A stretch of 64,000 bases of DNA. Source: Limnobacter sp. SAORIC-580. GTDB lineage: Bacteria > Pseudomonadota > Gammaproteobacteria > Burkholderiales > Burkholderiaceae_B. Made by a program: the position numbers and the translations under genes. Below the pieces are notes generated by a model. It saw only the letters and a list, made by a program, of their open reading frames with translations. It searched no databases and was not told where the DNA came from. The stretch spans positions 1,922,001 through 1,986,000 of the forward strand of contig NZ_CP053084.1 of assembly GCF_013004065.1 (NCBI RefSeq), given 5' to 3'. This document shows positions 8,340 to 18,143 of the stretch, in pieces; position 1 is the stretch's first letter; every line of letters starts with the position of its first letter.

Positions 8340-11300
8340 ATGCTTTCATATTTTACTTCTTCTTTTCAGCTAACCGGCGGCCACAGGCTCAGCTTGGCGC
8401 ACCCGCCCGGCAGTGCCGACGCTTTTTTGCTGGCGCAATTGTGCACACAGGCCCAGCAGCAAAACAAGCTTTGCCTGATCACCTGCGCCAACCCGCACGA
8501 TGCCACTCGCCTGCAAGAAGAAATCACCCTGTTTGCCCCCACCCTGAAGGTACATTACCTGCCAGACTGGGAAACCCTGCCCTACGACAGTTTGTCAGCT
8601 CACCAGGACTTGGTATCCGAACGACTTGCCACGCTTTACCAAACCCAGCGGGGTGATCTGGACGTGCTGATCACAGCGGCCAGCACAGCCATCCAGAAAC
8701 TGGCACCACCTTCATTTTTGGCCGGCAGCACCTTCTACTTCAAAACCGGCGACAAACTGAATGAAAAGAAGTTACGTGAACAACTGACGATTGCAGGCTA
8801 TAACCATGTTTCACAGGTAATGACACCCGGTGAATACTGCATTCGCGGCGGCATTATCGACTTGTTTGCGACTGGCACTGCATTGCCGTTTCGAATTGAT
8901 TTGTTTGATGACGAAATTGAATCCATCAAAACATTCGACGTAGACACCCAGCGCAGCCTGTACCCGGTGCGCGAAATGCGCCTGCTGCCTGGCCGCGAAT
9001 ACCCCATGGATGAACAAAGCCGTGCGCAGTTTCGCAGCAAATGGCGGGAACGTTTCGAAGGTGACCCTTCCAAAGTTTCCATTTACCGTGACATGGGCAC
9101 AGGCGTGGCCAGCGCAGGCATTGAGTATTATCTGCCCCTGTTTTTTGAGAACACCGCCAGCCTCGTTGATTACCTGCCCAAAAAAGAACTGGTGTTTATT
9201 CAGCATGGCGACGTAGACCAAGCCTTGCAAACATTTTGGGCTGACACACAAAGCCGTTTCGATTTTCTATCGAAAGACATTCAACGCCCTATTCTTCGAC
9301 CTTCCGAAATTTACCTGAATGCCACTGAATTCTTCAGCAGTTTCGAGAATGCTGCACGCGTGAATTTGTCGGCATCCAAGAACGCCTTGGTGCCGGAATA
9401 CAGCGGCGCGCTGCTGCCCGACCTGGCTGCGGATCGCAAAGCCGACGACCCAATTTTCAAGTTCCGCAACCTGGTAGAACGAACTGGTGCGGGAAGCTAC
9501 AAACAAGTCATTATGGTGGCCCCAAGCGATGGTCGCCGCGAAACCCTGAATCAGTATTTTCTGGAACACAAACTAAAGCCCCACCAAACAGAAACACTGC
9601 AAGGTGCACTGGAAAGTGGCGAACGTTTTGTACTGTGCACCGCAGTGCTTGACCAAGGATTTGGCGTGCACCGCGGGCTGGAAGCGCAAGTTGCGTTCGT
9701 CACGGAAGCAGAATTATTCTCGCTTTCACCCCGCCGCCGCGGCGCACGCAGGCAACAGGAAAGGCAAAGCAACGTTGAATCCATGATTCGCGATTTGTCG
9801 GAACTGAAAATTGGCGACCCGGTGGTGCACCAGCAGCATGGCATAGGCCGCTACAAAGGCCTGATCAGCATGGACCTTGGTGAAGGCGCATCTGAATTCC
9901 TGCACCTTGAATATGCCAATGGTTCGAACCTGTTTGTGCCGGTTGCCCAACTGCATGTGATTGCCCGCTACAGCGGCGCTGACCCGGAAAACGCGCCAGT
10001 ACATGCCCTGGGTTCAGGCCAATGGGAAAAGGCAAAAAAGAAAGCGGCAAAAATGGTGCGCGACACTGCAGCCGAATTGCTCAACCTGTATGCCCGCCGC
10101 GCGCTGCGTAAAGGCCATGAATTCAAGTTAAGCATTGGCGACTACGAAGCCTTTGTTGAAAAATTTGGATTTGAAGAAACCGCTGACCAGGCCGCAGCGA
10201 TTCGAGCCGTCATTGCCGACATGACTTCCCCCCGCCCCATGGACCGCCTGGTGTGCGGCGATGTGGGTTTTGGAAAAACCGAAGTGGCCTTGCGTGCTGC
10301 TTTCGTCAGCGTAATGGATGGCAAACAGGTGGTGCTGTTGGCACCCACTACGCTGCTTGCTGAACAACATTTTCAAACCTTCTCAGACCGGTTTTCGGAC
10401 TGGCCTGTGAAAGTAGTTGAATTGTCGCGTTTCAAATCGCCCAAGGAAATTCGAGATGCAGTTGAATTAATCAACAGTGGGCGTGCCGACATCATTATTG
10501 GTACCCACAAAGTGCTGAGTTCCGAGGTGGAGTTTTCACGCCTTGGCTTGGTGATTATTGATGAAGAACATCGTTTTGGTGTGCGCCAAAAAGAAGCGCT
10601 AAAAAATCTGCGTGCTGAAGTAGACGTGCTTACGCTGACCGCAACACCCATTCCACGCACCCTGGCCATGAGCATGGAAGGCATTCGCGATTTTTCGGTG
10701 ATTGCCACCGCACCGCAACGTCGCCTGTCGATTAAAACCTTTGTGCGTCGCGAAACCGACAGCGTGATTCGTGAAGCCGTGCTGCGTGAATTGAAACGTG
10801 GCGGGCAGGTGTACTACCTACACAATGAAGTGGACACCATTGAAAATCGCCGAGAAGCGCTTGAGAAAATACTGCCCGAAGCACGAATCGGGATTGCCCA
10901 CGGGCAAATGAACGAACGCGACCTTGAACGTGTGATGCGCGATTTTTATCAACAGCGCTTCAACGTGTTGTTGTGCACCACCATCATTGAAACCGGTATT
11001 GATGTACCCACCGCCAACACCATTGTCATTCACCGTGCAGATAAATTCGGCTTGGCCCAATTGCACCAGCTGCGCGGCCGGGTTGGGCGAAGCCACCACC
11101 AGGCCTATGCCTACATGATGGTGAACAACGAAGAAGGCTTGAGTAAAAACGCAGAGCGTCGCCTCGAGGCTATTACCATGATGGAAGACCTGGGCAGCGG
11201 TTTTTACCTGGCCATGCACGACCTTGAAATTCGTGGCGCCGGTGAAGTGCTGGGCGCCAACCAGAGCGGCAATGTGCACGAGGTGGGTTTTCAAATGTAC

Positions 11301-11804
11301 ACCGACATGCTGAACCACGCCGTGCGAAGTTTGCGCGCAGGCAAAGAACCCGATTTAACCGCACCACTGAACGCTACGGTAGAAATTAACCTGCATACCC
11401 CTGCCTTGCTACCCGAAGATTACTGCCCCGATGTGCATGAACGCCTCACGCTGTACAAGCGCCTTGCCAGCACCGAAGAAATGGACTTTATTTCAGAGGT
11501 GCAAGAGGAATTGATTGACCGCTTCGGCAAATTGCCTGATGCAGCAACAGCACTATTGGAAACGCACCGTTTGCGCATTCTGGCCAAACCACTGGGCATT
11601 GCAAAAATAGACAGTTCAACCGACGCAACAGTGGTGCAGTTTGATGCCCAACCCAATGTGGATGCTGGCAAAATTATCTTGATGATTCAAAAAGAAAAAG
11701 ACATGAAACTGGCTGGTGCTGAACGCTTGCGCATCACGCGCAGTTTCCCGAAAGTCAGCGACCGTGTAAAGTTTCTCAAAGGTTTGATCAAACAACTGGC
11801 TTGA
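8340..11804 (+). CDS. mfd: Transcription-repair coupling factor Mfd
   Basis: Mfd removes RNA polymerase stalled at DNA lesions and recruits UvrA. Visible parts are the UvrB-like N-terminal region, the RNA-polymerase-interacting domain beginning IGDPVVHQQHGIGRYKGL, Walker A GDVGFGKTEVALRAA, DEEHRFG as the DEAH-type box, the TATPIPRTLAMS motif, helicase motif VI HQLRGRVGRS, and a TRCF C-terminal domain. The longest frame starts at 8310 (1164 residues). The ATG at 8340 (1154 residues) places the N-terminus closer to that of homologues before PPGSAD; neither has a strong ribosome binding site. It is divergent from ispD. Confidence 0.96.
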   Translation: MLSYFTSSFQLTGGHRLSLAHPPGSADAFLLAQLCTQAQQQNKLCLITCANPHDATRLQEEITLFAPTLKVHYLPDWETLPYDSLSAHQDLVSERLATLYQTQRGDLDVLITAASTAIQKLAPPSFLAGSTFYFKTGDKLNEKKLREQLTIAGYNHVSQVMTPGEYCIRGGIIDLFATGTALPFRIDLFDDEIESIKTFDVDTQRSLYPVREMRLLPGREYPMDEQSRAQFRSKWRERFEGDPSKVSIYRDMGTGVASAGIEYYLPLFFENTASLVDYLPKKELVFIQHGDVDQALQTFWADTQSRFDFLSKDIQRPILRPSEIYLNATEFFSSFENAARVNLSASKNALVPEYSGALLPDLAADRKADDPIFKFRNLVERTGAGSYKQVIMVAPSDGRRETLNQYFLEHKLKPHQTETLQGALESGERFVLCTAVLDQGFGVHRGLEAQVAFVTEAELFSLSPRRRGARRQQERQSNVESMIRDLSELKIGDPVVHQQHGIGRYKGLISMDLGEGASEFLHLEYANGSNLFVPVAQLHVIARYSGADPENAPVHALGSGQWEKAKKKAAKMVRDTAAELLNLYARRALRKGHEFKLSIGDYEAFVEKFGFEETADQAAAIRAVIADMTSPRPMDRLVCGDVGFGKTEVALRAAFVSVMDGKQVVLLAPTTLLAEQHFQTFSDRFSDWPVKVVELSRFKSPKEIRDAVELINSGRADIIIGTHKVLSSEVEFSRLGLVIIDEEHRFGVRQKEALKNLRAEVDVLTLTATPIPRTLAMSMEGIRDFSVIATAPQRRLSIKTFVRRETDSVIREAVLRELKRGGQVYYLHNEVDTIENRREALEKILPEARIGIAHGQMNERDLERVMRDFYQQRFNVLLCTTIIETGIDVPTANTIVIHRADKFGLAQLHQLRGRVGRSHHQAYAYMMVNNEEGLSKNAERRLEAITMMEDLGSGFYLAMHDLEIRGAGEVLGANQSGNVHEVGFQMYTDMLNHAVRSLRAGKEPDLTAPLNATVEINLHTPALLPEDYCPDVHERLTLYKRLASTEEMDFISEVQEELIDRFGKLPDAATALLETHRLRILAKPLGIAKIDSSTDATVVQFDAQPNVDAGKIILMIQKEKDMKLAGAERLRITRSFPKVSDRVKFLKGLIKQLA

Positions 11805-11808
11805 ATTC

Positions 11809-12852
11809 ATGACCCACAACGCTGGCAAATACCACATTTGGTTGCACTTGTTGGGCGCAGCCCTTATTGGTTGCGCATTTCTCAATGCAACCACCGCCAA
11901 AGCAGCGGAAAGCCCAACGGCCGGCGAGGCCGGTATGGCCGTGTACAAAGCGCTTTTACCGAAGGCCGAGGCAGGCGACGCAGAAGTACAAACCACACTG
12001 GGCTTGATGCGCTTACGCGGCGATGTAGTAGAGCGCGACCTGAAAGTTGCACGCGTGTGGCTGGGTAAAGCAGCCCTTCAGAACCACACCCCCGCTCAAT
12101 ATTATTTGGGCCAGTTACTGCTACTTGATGTGTTCAACGCCAAGCAAAGCGATTTGAACAAACAGTTGACCGAGGGTATGGGTTGGTTGCGCCGCGCATC
12201 GCGAGACCAACACAACCCATCGCAATTGCTGTATTCACAAACTGTGCTTGAAAGCCAATTGGAGAGCCCGTTCGGACACAGCAAAATTGAAGCCCAGCAG
12301 CATCTTGATTCCTGCGCAGAAGTACACCTGCCCTGCACTCAATACGCATTAAAGCGACTCGACCAGGGCAAAGAAGAGGTTTACTGCCCCAACAACGAAT
12401 TCTGCGAACAGAAAAAACGCCTGCTTTACACATTGGCCAATGCAGGCGACGCCAACGCGCGCTACCGGTTGAGCAAATTTGAAGGTGAAGACCGCATGTT
12501 TTGGGTGCGGCGTGCCGCGCGCTTGAATCACCCACAAGCCAGCCATGAATTGGCCGAGTTGGTGTTGAAAAATGAAGTTCCCTTGCAACCGGAAGACCCT
12601 GCCGTGCTGGCCTTACTCAACACAGCTGCACAACAGGGCTTGCAGGAATCCATGCATTTGCTGGGCAGTCTGCTGTACGAAGGGACCCGATTTCCTGTCA
12701 ACAAGCCCCTGGGGTTACAATGGTTAAACCTTGCGGCGCAACGGGGCCACAAACCCTCGATTGAACTCTTGGCACAACTTCAAGAGCCCGCCGACAACAT
12801 TCCTGCTATCGACAAGGTAGAATCCGCGCAACCCACGGAGAGCACACCATGA
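11809..12852 (+). CDS. Secreted Sel1/TPR-repeat protein
   Basis: A 347-residue protein with a signal peptide (cleavage likely after ATTAKA near residue 30) and several Sel1-like helical repeats, for example AEAGDAEVQTTLGLMRLRGD near 51-70, LQNHTPAQYYLGQLLL and LQESMHLLGSLLYEG near 280. Such repeats mediate protein contacts in the periplasm. Four cysteines in the middle (CAEVHLPC and CPNNEFC) are spaced as if for two disulfides. It begins four bases after mfd and overlaps serB by four bases, so it belongs to an mfd-sel1-serB transcription unit. Exact function is unknown. Confidence 0.8.
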   Translation: MTHNAGKYHIWLHLLGAALIGCAFLNATTAKAAESPTAGEAGMAVYKALLPKAEAGDAEVQTTLGLMRLRGDVVERDLKVARVWLGKAALQNHTPAQYYLGQLLLLDVFNAKQSDLNKQLTEGMGWLRRASRDQHNPSQLLYSQTVLESQLESPFGHSKIEAQQHLDSCAEVHLPCTQYALKRLDQGKEEVYCPNNEFCEQKKRLLYTLANAGDANARYRLSKFEGEDRMFWVRRAARLNHPQASHELAELVLKNEVPLQPEDPAVLALLNTAAQQGLQESMHLLGSLLYEGTRFPVNKPLGLQWLNLAAQRGHKPSIELLAQLQEPADNIPAIDKVESAQPTESTP

Positions 12853-13721
12853 GCCGACTATTCTTTTCCTCGCAAACATTAAGCACAGCACAAGTACACA
12901 CAGCCCTGGATGCACTGAACCTGCCTACTCTTGGCGTAGAAACGCTAAATCAACAAGCCTGCATTGAAATTCCAGAAGCCTACACCCTGCCCAAAGCCGC
13001 AATTACCGACACCTTACGACCATTAAGCCGCGCACATCAATTCGACTTTGCAATTCTGGAAGCCGAGTTTCAGGCCAATGAATTCAAGCTGTTGGCAATG
13101 GACATGGACAGCACCTTGATTACCATTGAATGCATTGATGAAATTGCCGACTTTGCGGGCAAGAAAAAAGAAGTATCCGAAATTACCGAAGCTGCCATGC
13201 GCGGCGAAATCAAAGATTTTTCTGAAAGCCTGAACCGCCGCGTGGCCTTGCTCAAGGGCGTGCCTGAAAGCTGCCTTCAATCCGTATTTGAAGAACGCCT
13301 GCGCTTGTCACCCGGCGCAGAAGAACTGATAGCGTATGCCAAAGCCAACAAGTGGAAAACATTGTTGGTTAGTGGTGGCTTCACATTTTTCACAGACAAA
13401 ATGAAAGAAGTATTGGGGCTGGATTACACCCGCTCCAACACACTTGAAATTGTAGATGGGCATTTGACAGGCCGTGTGCTGGGCACCATTGTGGATGCGG
13501 AAGTAAAACGCGAAACCGTATTGGAAACCTGCACACTGTTGGGCTGCGAACCTTCACGCGCCATTGTGGTGGGCGATGGATCGAACGATTTGAAAATGAT
13601 GGAAATTTCAGGTGCCAGCGTGGCTTTTCATGCCAAGCCAGTGGTGCAGGAGAAAACAGATTTTTGCATCAACCACGGCGGGTTGGACACAATATGCAAG
13701 TGGTTTGAGGCAAACGCATAA
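12849..13721 (+). CDS. serB: Phosphoserine phosphatase
   Basis: This catalyses the last step of serine synthesis. The HAD nucleophile motif is DMDSTLITIECIDEIAD near residue 80, motif II is VSGGFTFF, and motif III/IV is GDGSNDLKMM near 235. An N-terminal ACT-like segment of about 70 residues precedes the catalytic domain, as in other SerB proteins. GGAGA lies eight bases before the ATG. It overlaps the upstream Sel1 gene by four bases. Confidence 0.95.
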   Translation: MSRLFFSSQTLSTAQVHTALDALNLPTLGVETLNQQACIEIPEAYTLPKAAITDTLRPLSRAHQFDFAILEAEFQANEFKLLAMDMDSTLITIECIDEIADFAGKKKEVSEITEAAMRGEIKDFSESLNRRVALLKGVPESCLQSVFEERLRLSPGAEELIAYAKANKWKTLLVSGGFTFFTDKMKEVLGLDYTRSNTLEIVDGHLTGRVLGTIVDAEVKRETVLETCTLLGCEPSRAIVVGDGSNDLKMMEISGASVAFHAKPVVQEKTDFCINHGGLDTICKWFEANA

Positions 13722-13763
13722 CTCATTCAGATTACCCTCCAACAAATGAACTTTCTGGAAATG

Positions 13764-13810
13764 GCATGCAACACAGTCGGTCACAGATCACCGAAGCAAA
13801 TGTTGCATGC
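13764..13810 (+). repeat. Ten-base inverted repeat covering the start codon of the type I secretion ATPase
   Basis: GCATGCAACA (13764-13773) and its exact reverse complement TGTTGCATGC (13801-13810) flank a 27-base spacer. The right arm contains the ATG at 13807-13809, so the transcript could fold with its start codon paired. It could equally be a DNA operator with half sites about 3.5 turns apart (centre to centre). There is no obvious Shine-Dalgarno sequence. This is the whole regulatory space, since the gap after serB is only 85 bases. Confidence 0.55.
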
Positions 13811-15525
13811 TCCCTACACCGGAATCATCGTCCCTTCTAAAAACCGCGCTGCAAGGCCATAGGCGCTGGCTAAAAGTTTTAATCGCGTTCAGCGCAGCAA
13901 TTAACCTTTTGGCACTTACACCCAGCATTTACATGATGCAGGTGTACGACAGGGTATTAAGCAGCCAAAGCCAATCCACACTACTGGCACTCACTGCCTT
14001 GGTTGTTGGGCTTTACATCCTTGCAGGCATGCTGGAACACCACCGCGTCGCCACCCTGACCCGAATTGGAAATGCTCTTGAACAGGAATTCAGCGCCAGG
14101 CTGCACACTGCGGCGTTTCAACGTGCCCTAAAAACGCAGGGAAAAGACAACACCGGGCAAGCCATTCGCGATTTCTCCGCAATTCGTCAATTCATGACCA
14201 GCCAGGGTGCCATTGCCCTGTTCGATACTCCGTGGGTGTTGTTCTACATCACATTGCTGTTCGCATTTCACCCCTTGTTTGGATTGATGGCACTTTGCTG
14301 CGTAGCAATCTCGATCACATTAAGCTGGCTTCACCTTCGAAGCACACGCCCTTTCGAGGAACAAACCAACGCACTGGGCATTCTCAGTGCGAACACCATG
14401 AACTCGACCCTTCAAAACGCCAACTCCATTCAGGCCATGGGAATGCTACCCACCGTTCAAACCGAATGGCTGAGTATTCAAAACGAGCAAACCACCCACC
14501 ACACCGAGTCTGCCGATGCTTCCTCGGTGTGGACGAACAGCAGCAAATACTTCCGCATGTTTGTGCAAAGCGCAGCCCTTGGGCTTGGTGCTTATTTGGT
14601 ATTGAATCAATCACTCAGCGGCGGGATGATGATTGCCGCTTCGATCTTAATAGGCAAGGCACTTGCCCCGGTCGACATATTAAGCAGTGCCGCCAAAGCA
14701 TTAACCGGTACACGCCAGGCGTATGAACGCCTGAATAAATTGCTCAACAACAGCCCGCAGACCCGCGAATTAACCGAATTGCCCGCACCCAAACCTGTTA
14801 TCGAATGCCGCAACATGTACCTGGCAGCGCCTTTGTCAGGCCTATGGCTTTTAAAAAACATCCTCTTACAAATACCTGCGGGAAGTACCGTGGGTGTAAT
14901 CGGCCCCAGTGGGTCGGGTAAAACCAGCCTGCTTCATGCACTGGCAGGCATTCTGCCAATTTCCCAGGGCCGCCTGGAAATTGATGGTGCCGACATTGCA
15001 CAATACCCCCGCAGCCAACTGGGTGCATGGACAGGTTACCTGGCCCAGCATGTTGAACTGTTTGAAGGCACAGTTGCACAAAATATTGGTCGCTTTGAAC
15101 ACAACAACGACGAACACATCGTACAAGCCGCTATGGCAGCAGGCGTACACGAACTTGTATTGAAACTACCCAAAGGCTACAACACACCACTGGGTGCACA
15201 GGGCGAAGGCTTATCGGGTGGCATGCGTCAACGAATAGGGCTTGCTCGGGCCCTGTACAAAAAGCCACAACTGTTGCTGCTCGACGAACCCAACGCTCAT
15301 CTTGATGAAGCAGGTGAAGCCGCTTTGGCCAACGCACTGGTGCAGCATCAACAACACGGCAACACTGCCATTGTAGTAACCCACAAAAAATCGATTCTGC
15401 GGGTGTGCAACAAATTGCTGGTTCTTCGCGACGGTGAAGTATCCGTGTACGGAAACACCCACGAAGTACTCACACATCTTCAACAACAACCCCCTACACA
15501 GCGGACAAGAGTAAAAAATGCATAA
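13807..15525 (+). CDS. Type I secretion ABC transporter, PrtD/AprD type
   Basis: The inner-membrane ATPase that drives export of an RTX substrate directly to the outside. In 572 residues it has a membrane domain (about 20-300) with LTPSIYMMQVYDRVL near 37-51, a PrtD-family hallmark. The nucleotide-binding domain has Walker A GPSGSGKTS, Q-loop region YLAQHVELFEGTV, signature LSGGMRQRIGLARALY, Walker B LLLLDEPNAHLD and H-loop VVTHKK. There is no N-terminal C39 peptidase-like domain, which fits substrates with an uncleaved C-terminal signal. It overlaps the adaptor gene by eight bases. Confidence 0.93.
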   Translation: MLPTPESSSLLKTALQGHRRWLKVLIAFSAAINLLALTPSIYMMQVYDRVLSSQSQSTLLALTALVVGLYILAGMLEHHRVATLTRIGNALEQEFSARLHTAAFQRALKTQGKDNTGQAIRDFSAIRQFMTSQGAIALFDTPWVLFYITLLFAFHPLFGLMALCCVAISITLSWLHLRSTRPFEEQTNALGILSANTMNSTLQNANSIQAMGMLPTVQTEWLSIQNEQTTHHTESADASSVWTNSSKYFRMFVQSAALGLGAYLVLNQSLSGGMMIAASILIGKALAPVDILSSAAKALTGTRQAYERLNKLLNNSPQTRELTELPAPKPVIECRNMYLAAPLSGLWLLKNILLQIPAGSTVGVIGPSGSGKTSLLHALAGILPISQGRLEIDGADIAQYPRSQLGAWTGYLAQHVELFEGTVAQNIGRFEHNNDEHIVQAAMAAGVHELVLKLPKGYNTPLGAQGEGLSGGMRQRIGLARALYKKPQLLLLDEPNAHLDEAGEAALANALVQHQQHGNTAIVVTHKKSILRVCNKLLVLRDGEVSVYGNTHEVLTHLQQQPPTQRTRVKNA

Positions 15526-16810
15526 CGAACTCGACATCAAAAAAGTGTCCCGCAGAGGCCTTGTTACTCTGATTGTCGGTTTCATCGGCTTCGTGGTGTG
15601 GGGCAGCCTTGTGGCCATGGACAGAGGCGTGGTGGTAAACGGCACACTCACCTTTCATGGGGAACGTAAAACCATTGTGCACCCCCACGGCGGCGTGGTT
15701 GAAAAAATATGGATTACCGAAGGGCAACTGGTACAAGAAGGCCAAACACTGATCAGCCTGAACACCACTGACAGCCAAACCCAACTGAACGCGCTTCAGG
15801 TTCAACGCCAGGCGCTGATCGCAAAAACAGAACGCCTTGAAAAAGAAACAGGCAACAATCTCGACACCACCACGAAGCCTGAAACCACGGGCAAAGCCGC
15901 TGACCCGTTTCAAACCCGGCAACACGAAGCAGAAGCAATGCTGTACGCGAGCCGCCAACGGGCCTTGCAAAACGATATTCGCATGCTTGAACTGGAAAGC
16001 AGCACCGCCCAAAACAACATGACTGCGCAAAACAATGCACAACGCAGCAAACAAAAACAGTTGGAAAGGTTGAAACAACAACACCTTGGCATGGCAGACA
16101 TGGTGGCCAAAGGCTACATGCCTGCCAACCGGCTTGTAGAACTGCAAGGCCAAATCAGCGCGCTGGAAGTGGCACTGGCTCAAGATGAAATTCAAATCAG
16201 CCAACTGAATGCCACCATACGCAACGCAAAACTGAAAAAGCAGCAACTTCACAACCAACTGCACACAGAAAGCCAAACCGTACTGGCCGATGTACAAGCC
16301 GAACTGGCCGCGCTGGATGAGCAAATTCAGCGCATCGCATTTGTTGTTCAACACACCAACATTCAAAGCCCGGTGGCTGGCCAGGTATTGGGATTAAAGC
16401 TATTTACGCAGGGCAGCGCCATGCCAGCGAACACACCGATCATGGACATTGCACCGAATGGCAGTGAACTTGAAATTAGCGCAGAACTTGAACCTGCAAT
16501 GGTTGATCAGGTAAAAGCCGAACAGCCGGTAACAGTTCGTTTCAGTGCCCTTAAAACAGCACAAACGCTGGAAGTTGAGGGTGTTTTAAATCGCGTAGGC
16601 GCAGACCAGTTAAGCAACCCCACCACAGGCATGCCATACATTCCCGTGAATGTTCGCCTGACACAAAAGGCGTTAGAAGAAATTGCACAACACCGCATAC
16701 AGGCAGGTGTGCCGGTTGAGTTATTGATTGTAACTGGCGAGCAAACGCTGATGCAGTACCTGTTCAAACCGATTACAGACAGGCTATTTAGTGCCATGCG
16801 GGAGCATTAA
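15518..16810 (+). CDS. Type I secretion periplasmic adaptor, HlyD/PrtE family
   Basis: This 430-residue protein bridges the ABC transporter and the outer-membrane channel. It has a short cytoplasmic N-terminus, a single membrane span (about 12-35, LVTLIVGFIGFVVWGSLVAM), a half-lipoyl motif VHPHGGVVEKIWITEGQLVQ near 50-70, a long Gln-rich coiled coil (about 80-265), the second lipoyl half IQSPVAGQVLGLKLFTQGS and a C-terminal beta-barrel. Length and layout match AprE/PrtE. The start is inside the ATPase gene, so the complex is probably made from one mRNA. Confidence 0.93.
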   Translation: MHNELDIKKVSRRGLVTLIVGFIGFVVWGSLVAMDRGVVVNGTLTFHGERKTIVHPHGGVVEKIWITEGQLVQEGQTLISLNTTDSQTQLNALQVQRQALIAKTERLEKETGNNLDTTTKPETTGKAADPFQTRQHEAEAMLYASRQRALQNDIRMLELESSTAQNNMTAQNNAQRSKQKQLERLKQQHLGMADMVAKGYMPANRLVELQGQISALEVALAQDEIQISQLNATIRNAKLKKQQLHNQLHTESQTVLADVQAELAALDEQIQRIAFVVQHTNIQSPVAGQVLGLKLFTQGSAMPANTPIMDIAPNGSELEISAELEPAMVDQVKAEQPVTVRFSALKTAQTLEVEGVLNRVGADQLSNPTTGMPYIPVNVRLTQKALEEIAQHRIQAGVPVELLIVTGEQTLMQYLFKPITDRLFSAMREH

Positions 16811-16814
16811 TTTC

Positions 16815-18143
16815 ATGGCATTCAAGCTGAAAAACATGTTGAAACTATTGGCAGCTGTGTGCTGCTGGTGGGCACTTTCGCCTTCAGCACACGCAAAAAG
16901 TGTTGAACAATTGCTGCAATATGCCATTGAAATATCTCCCGAGGTAGCCACGGCCAAGGCGCAAATGCAGGTTGCACAAGCTGACCTGAAAATAAGCGAA
17001 GCAGCCTGGCTTCCCCAAGCCAGCGCGCGGCTATACAACGGCGTAGGCGATACCAAGCAATCCAACCCGTTTGCCAACCAGCGCAATGCGAACGAAAACA
17101 TTCAGAACAACAGCATCTCCCTTCAACAGAGTATTTACAACAAACCCGCTTCCATTCAAATTGAGCAAACTCAACTCACCGTTCAAGAAGCCGAGTTACG
17201 CCATGCTTTGGCTGTTCAAACCACCATTCAAAACTGGCTAGCCAAGCTAATGGACTACAAACAAAGCAAGGCTTTGCTGAACTTGACCGAACACAAACAA
17301 CAAACAGCCCTGCTTCAAAAAGAACATGTAGAACAAGGTGTAATGAACGGTGAAAACAGCGCACTGGAACTTGCCAACGCAGAATCAGAGGCGGCTCTGC
17401 GCCAGGCCGAGCATGGCCAGGCCGAGCAGGCGGTGAAGCAGCGCTTGTGGGAACTCTCGCAGCTAACCGGGCAAGAAGTGGTTCCGGTATGGGTTGATGA
17501 TATTGAATTCAACATACCCCCTACCCTGCACAACGAAAAGGAACTTGAACAGGAAGTGCTTCAGAACAACCTGGGCTTGAAAATTCAGCAGTTGTACAAG
17601 CAAGCCGCTACTCTGGAAATTAACAAAGCAAATGGGCAACACCACCCCACCCTGAAACTGGTGGCCCAATATTCGCAAAGCCAATCAGAAACAGTCAGCA
17701 CCCTGGGTAACCGGGTTGAACAAAACATGCTGGCCATTCAAATGGACATTCCTTTGTTCAACGGTTTTGCTACCCAGGCACAAACTGAAAAAGCAGCAGC
17801 CAGCCTGAACCAGCAGCATGCCGACTACAACAAAACCAGCGCCCAGGTGTTGCGTGATACCCAGGCCGCCCACAGGCAACTGAACAGTGCCACCCATTTG
17901 TGGAAAGCCTATACACAGGCAGACCGCGCAGCCACACAACAACAACTGGCCATTGAAACTGCAATTAAGCACCAGCTGGCCACACCGCTTGACTTGGCAA
18001 AAGCCAAAGAAAAACTGACTGAACTGCAAATGAAGAAAATGGAATACCTGCGGGCAGCAAATAAGGCTTACTTGCTGGTTCATGAGTTGACCGGGAAATT
18101 GAATATTGAAGGTGCTTTGGAGCGCTTATCAAAGCGGGAATAG
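16815..18143 (+). CDS. TolC-family outer-membrane channel of the type I system
   Basis: The outer-membrane tunnel of the secretion apparatus. I start at ATG 16815, which has GGGAG about ten bases upstream and begins a standard signal peptide ending near SPSAHA. An earlier in-frame ATG at 16791 lies inside the adaptor gene. The product has 442 residues in the two-fold duplicated TolC/AprF pattern of long amphipathic helices (for example ISPEVATAKAQMQVAQADLK and its later counterpart TAAHRQLNSATHL-like segment). It follows the adaptor by four bases. Confidence 0.9.
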   Translation: MAFKLKNMLKLLAAVCCWWALSPSAHAKSVEQLLQYAIEISPEVATAKAQMQVAQADLKISEAAWLPQASARLYNGVGDTKQSNPFANQRNANENIQNNSISLQQSIYNKPASIQIEQTQLTVQEAELRHALAVQTTIQNWLAKLMDYKQSKALLNLTEHKQQTALLQKEHVEQGVMNGENSALELANAESEAALRQAEHGQAEQAVKQRLWELSQLTGQEVVPVWVDDIEFNIPPTLHNEKELEQEVLQNNLGLKIQQLYKQAATLEINKANGQHHPTLKLVAQYSQSQSETVSTLGNRVEQNMLAIQMDIPLFNGFATQAQTEKAAASLNQQHADYNKTSAQVLRDTQAAHRQLNSATHLWKAYTQADRAATQQQLAIETAIKHQLATPLDLAKAKEKLTELQMKKMEYLRAANKAYLLVHELTGKLNIEGALERLSKRE

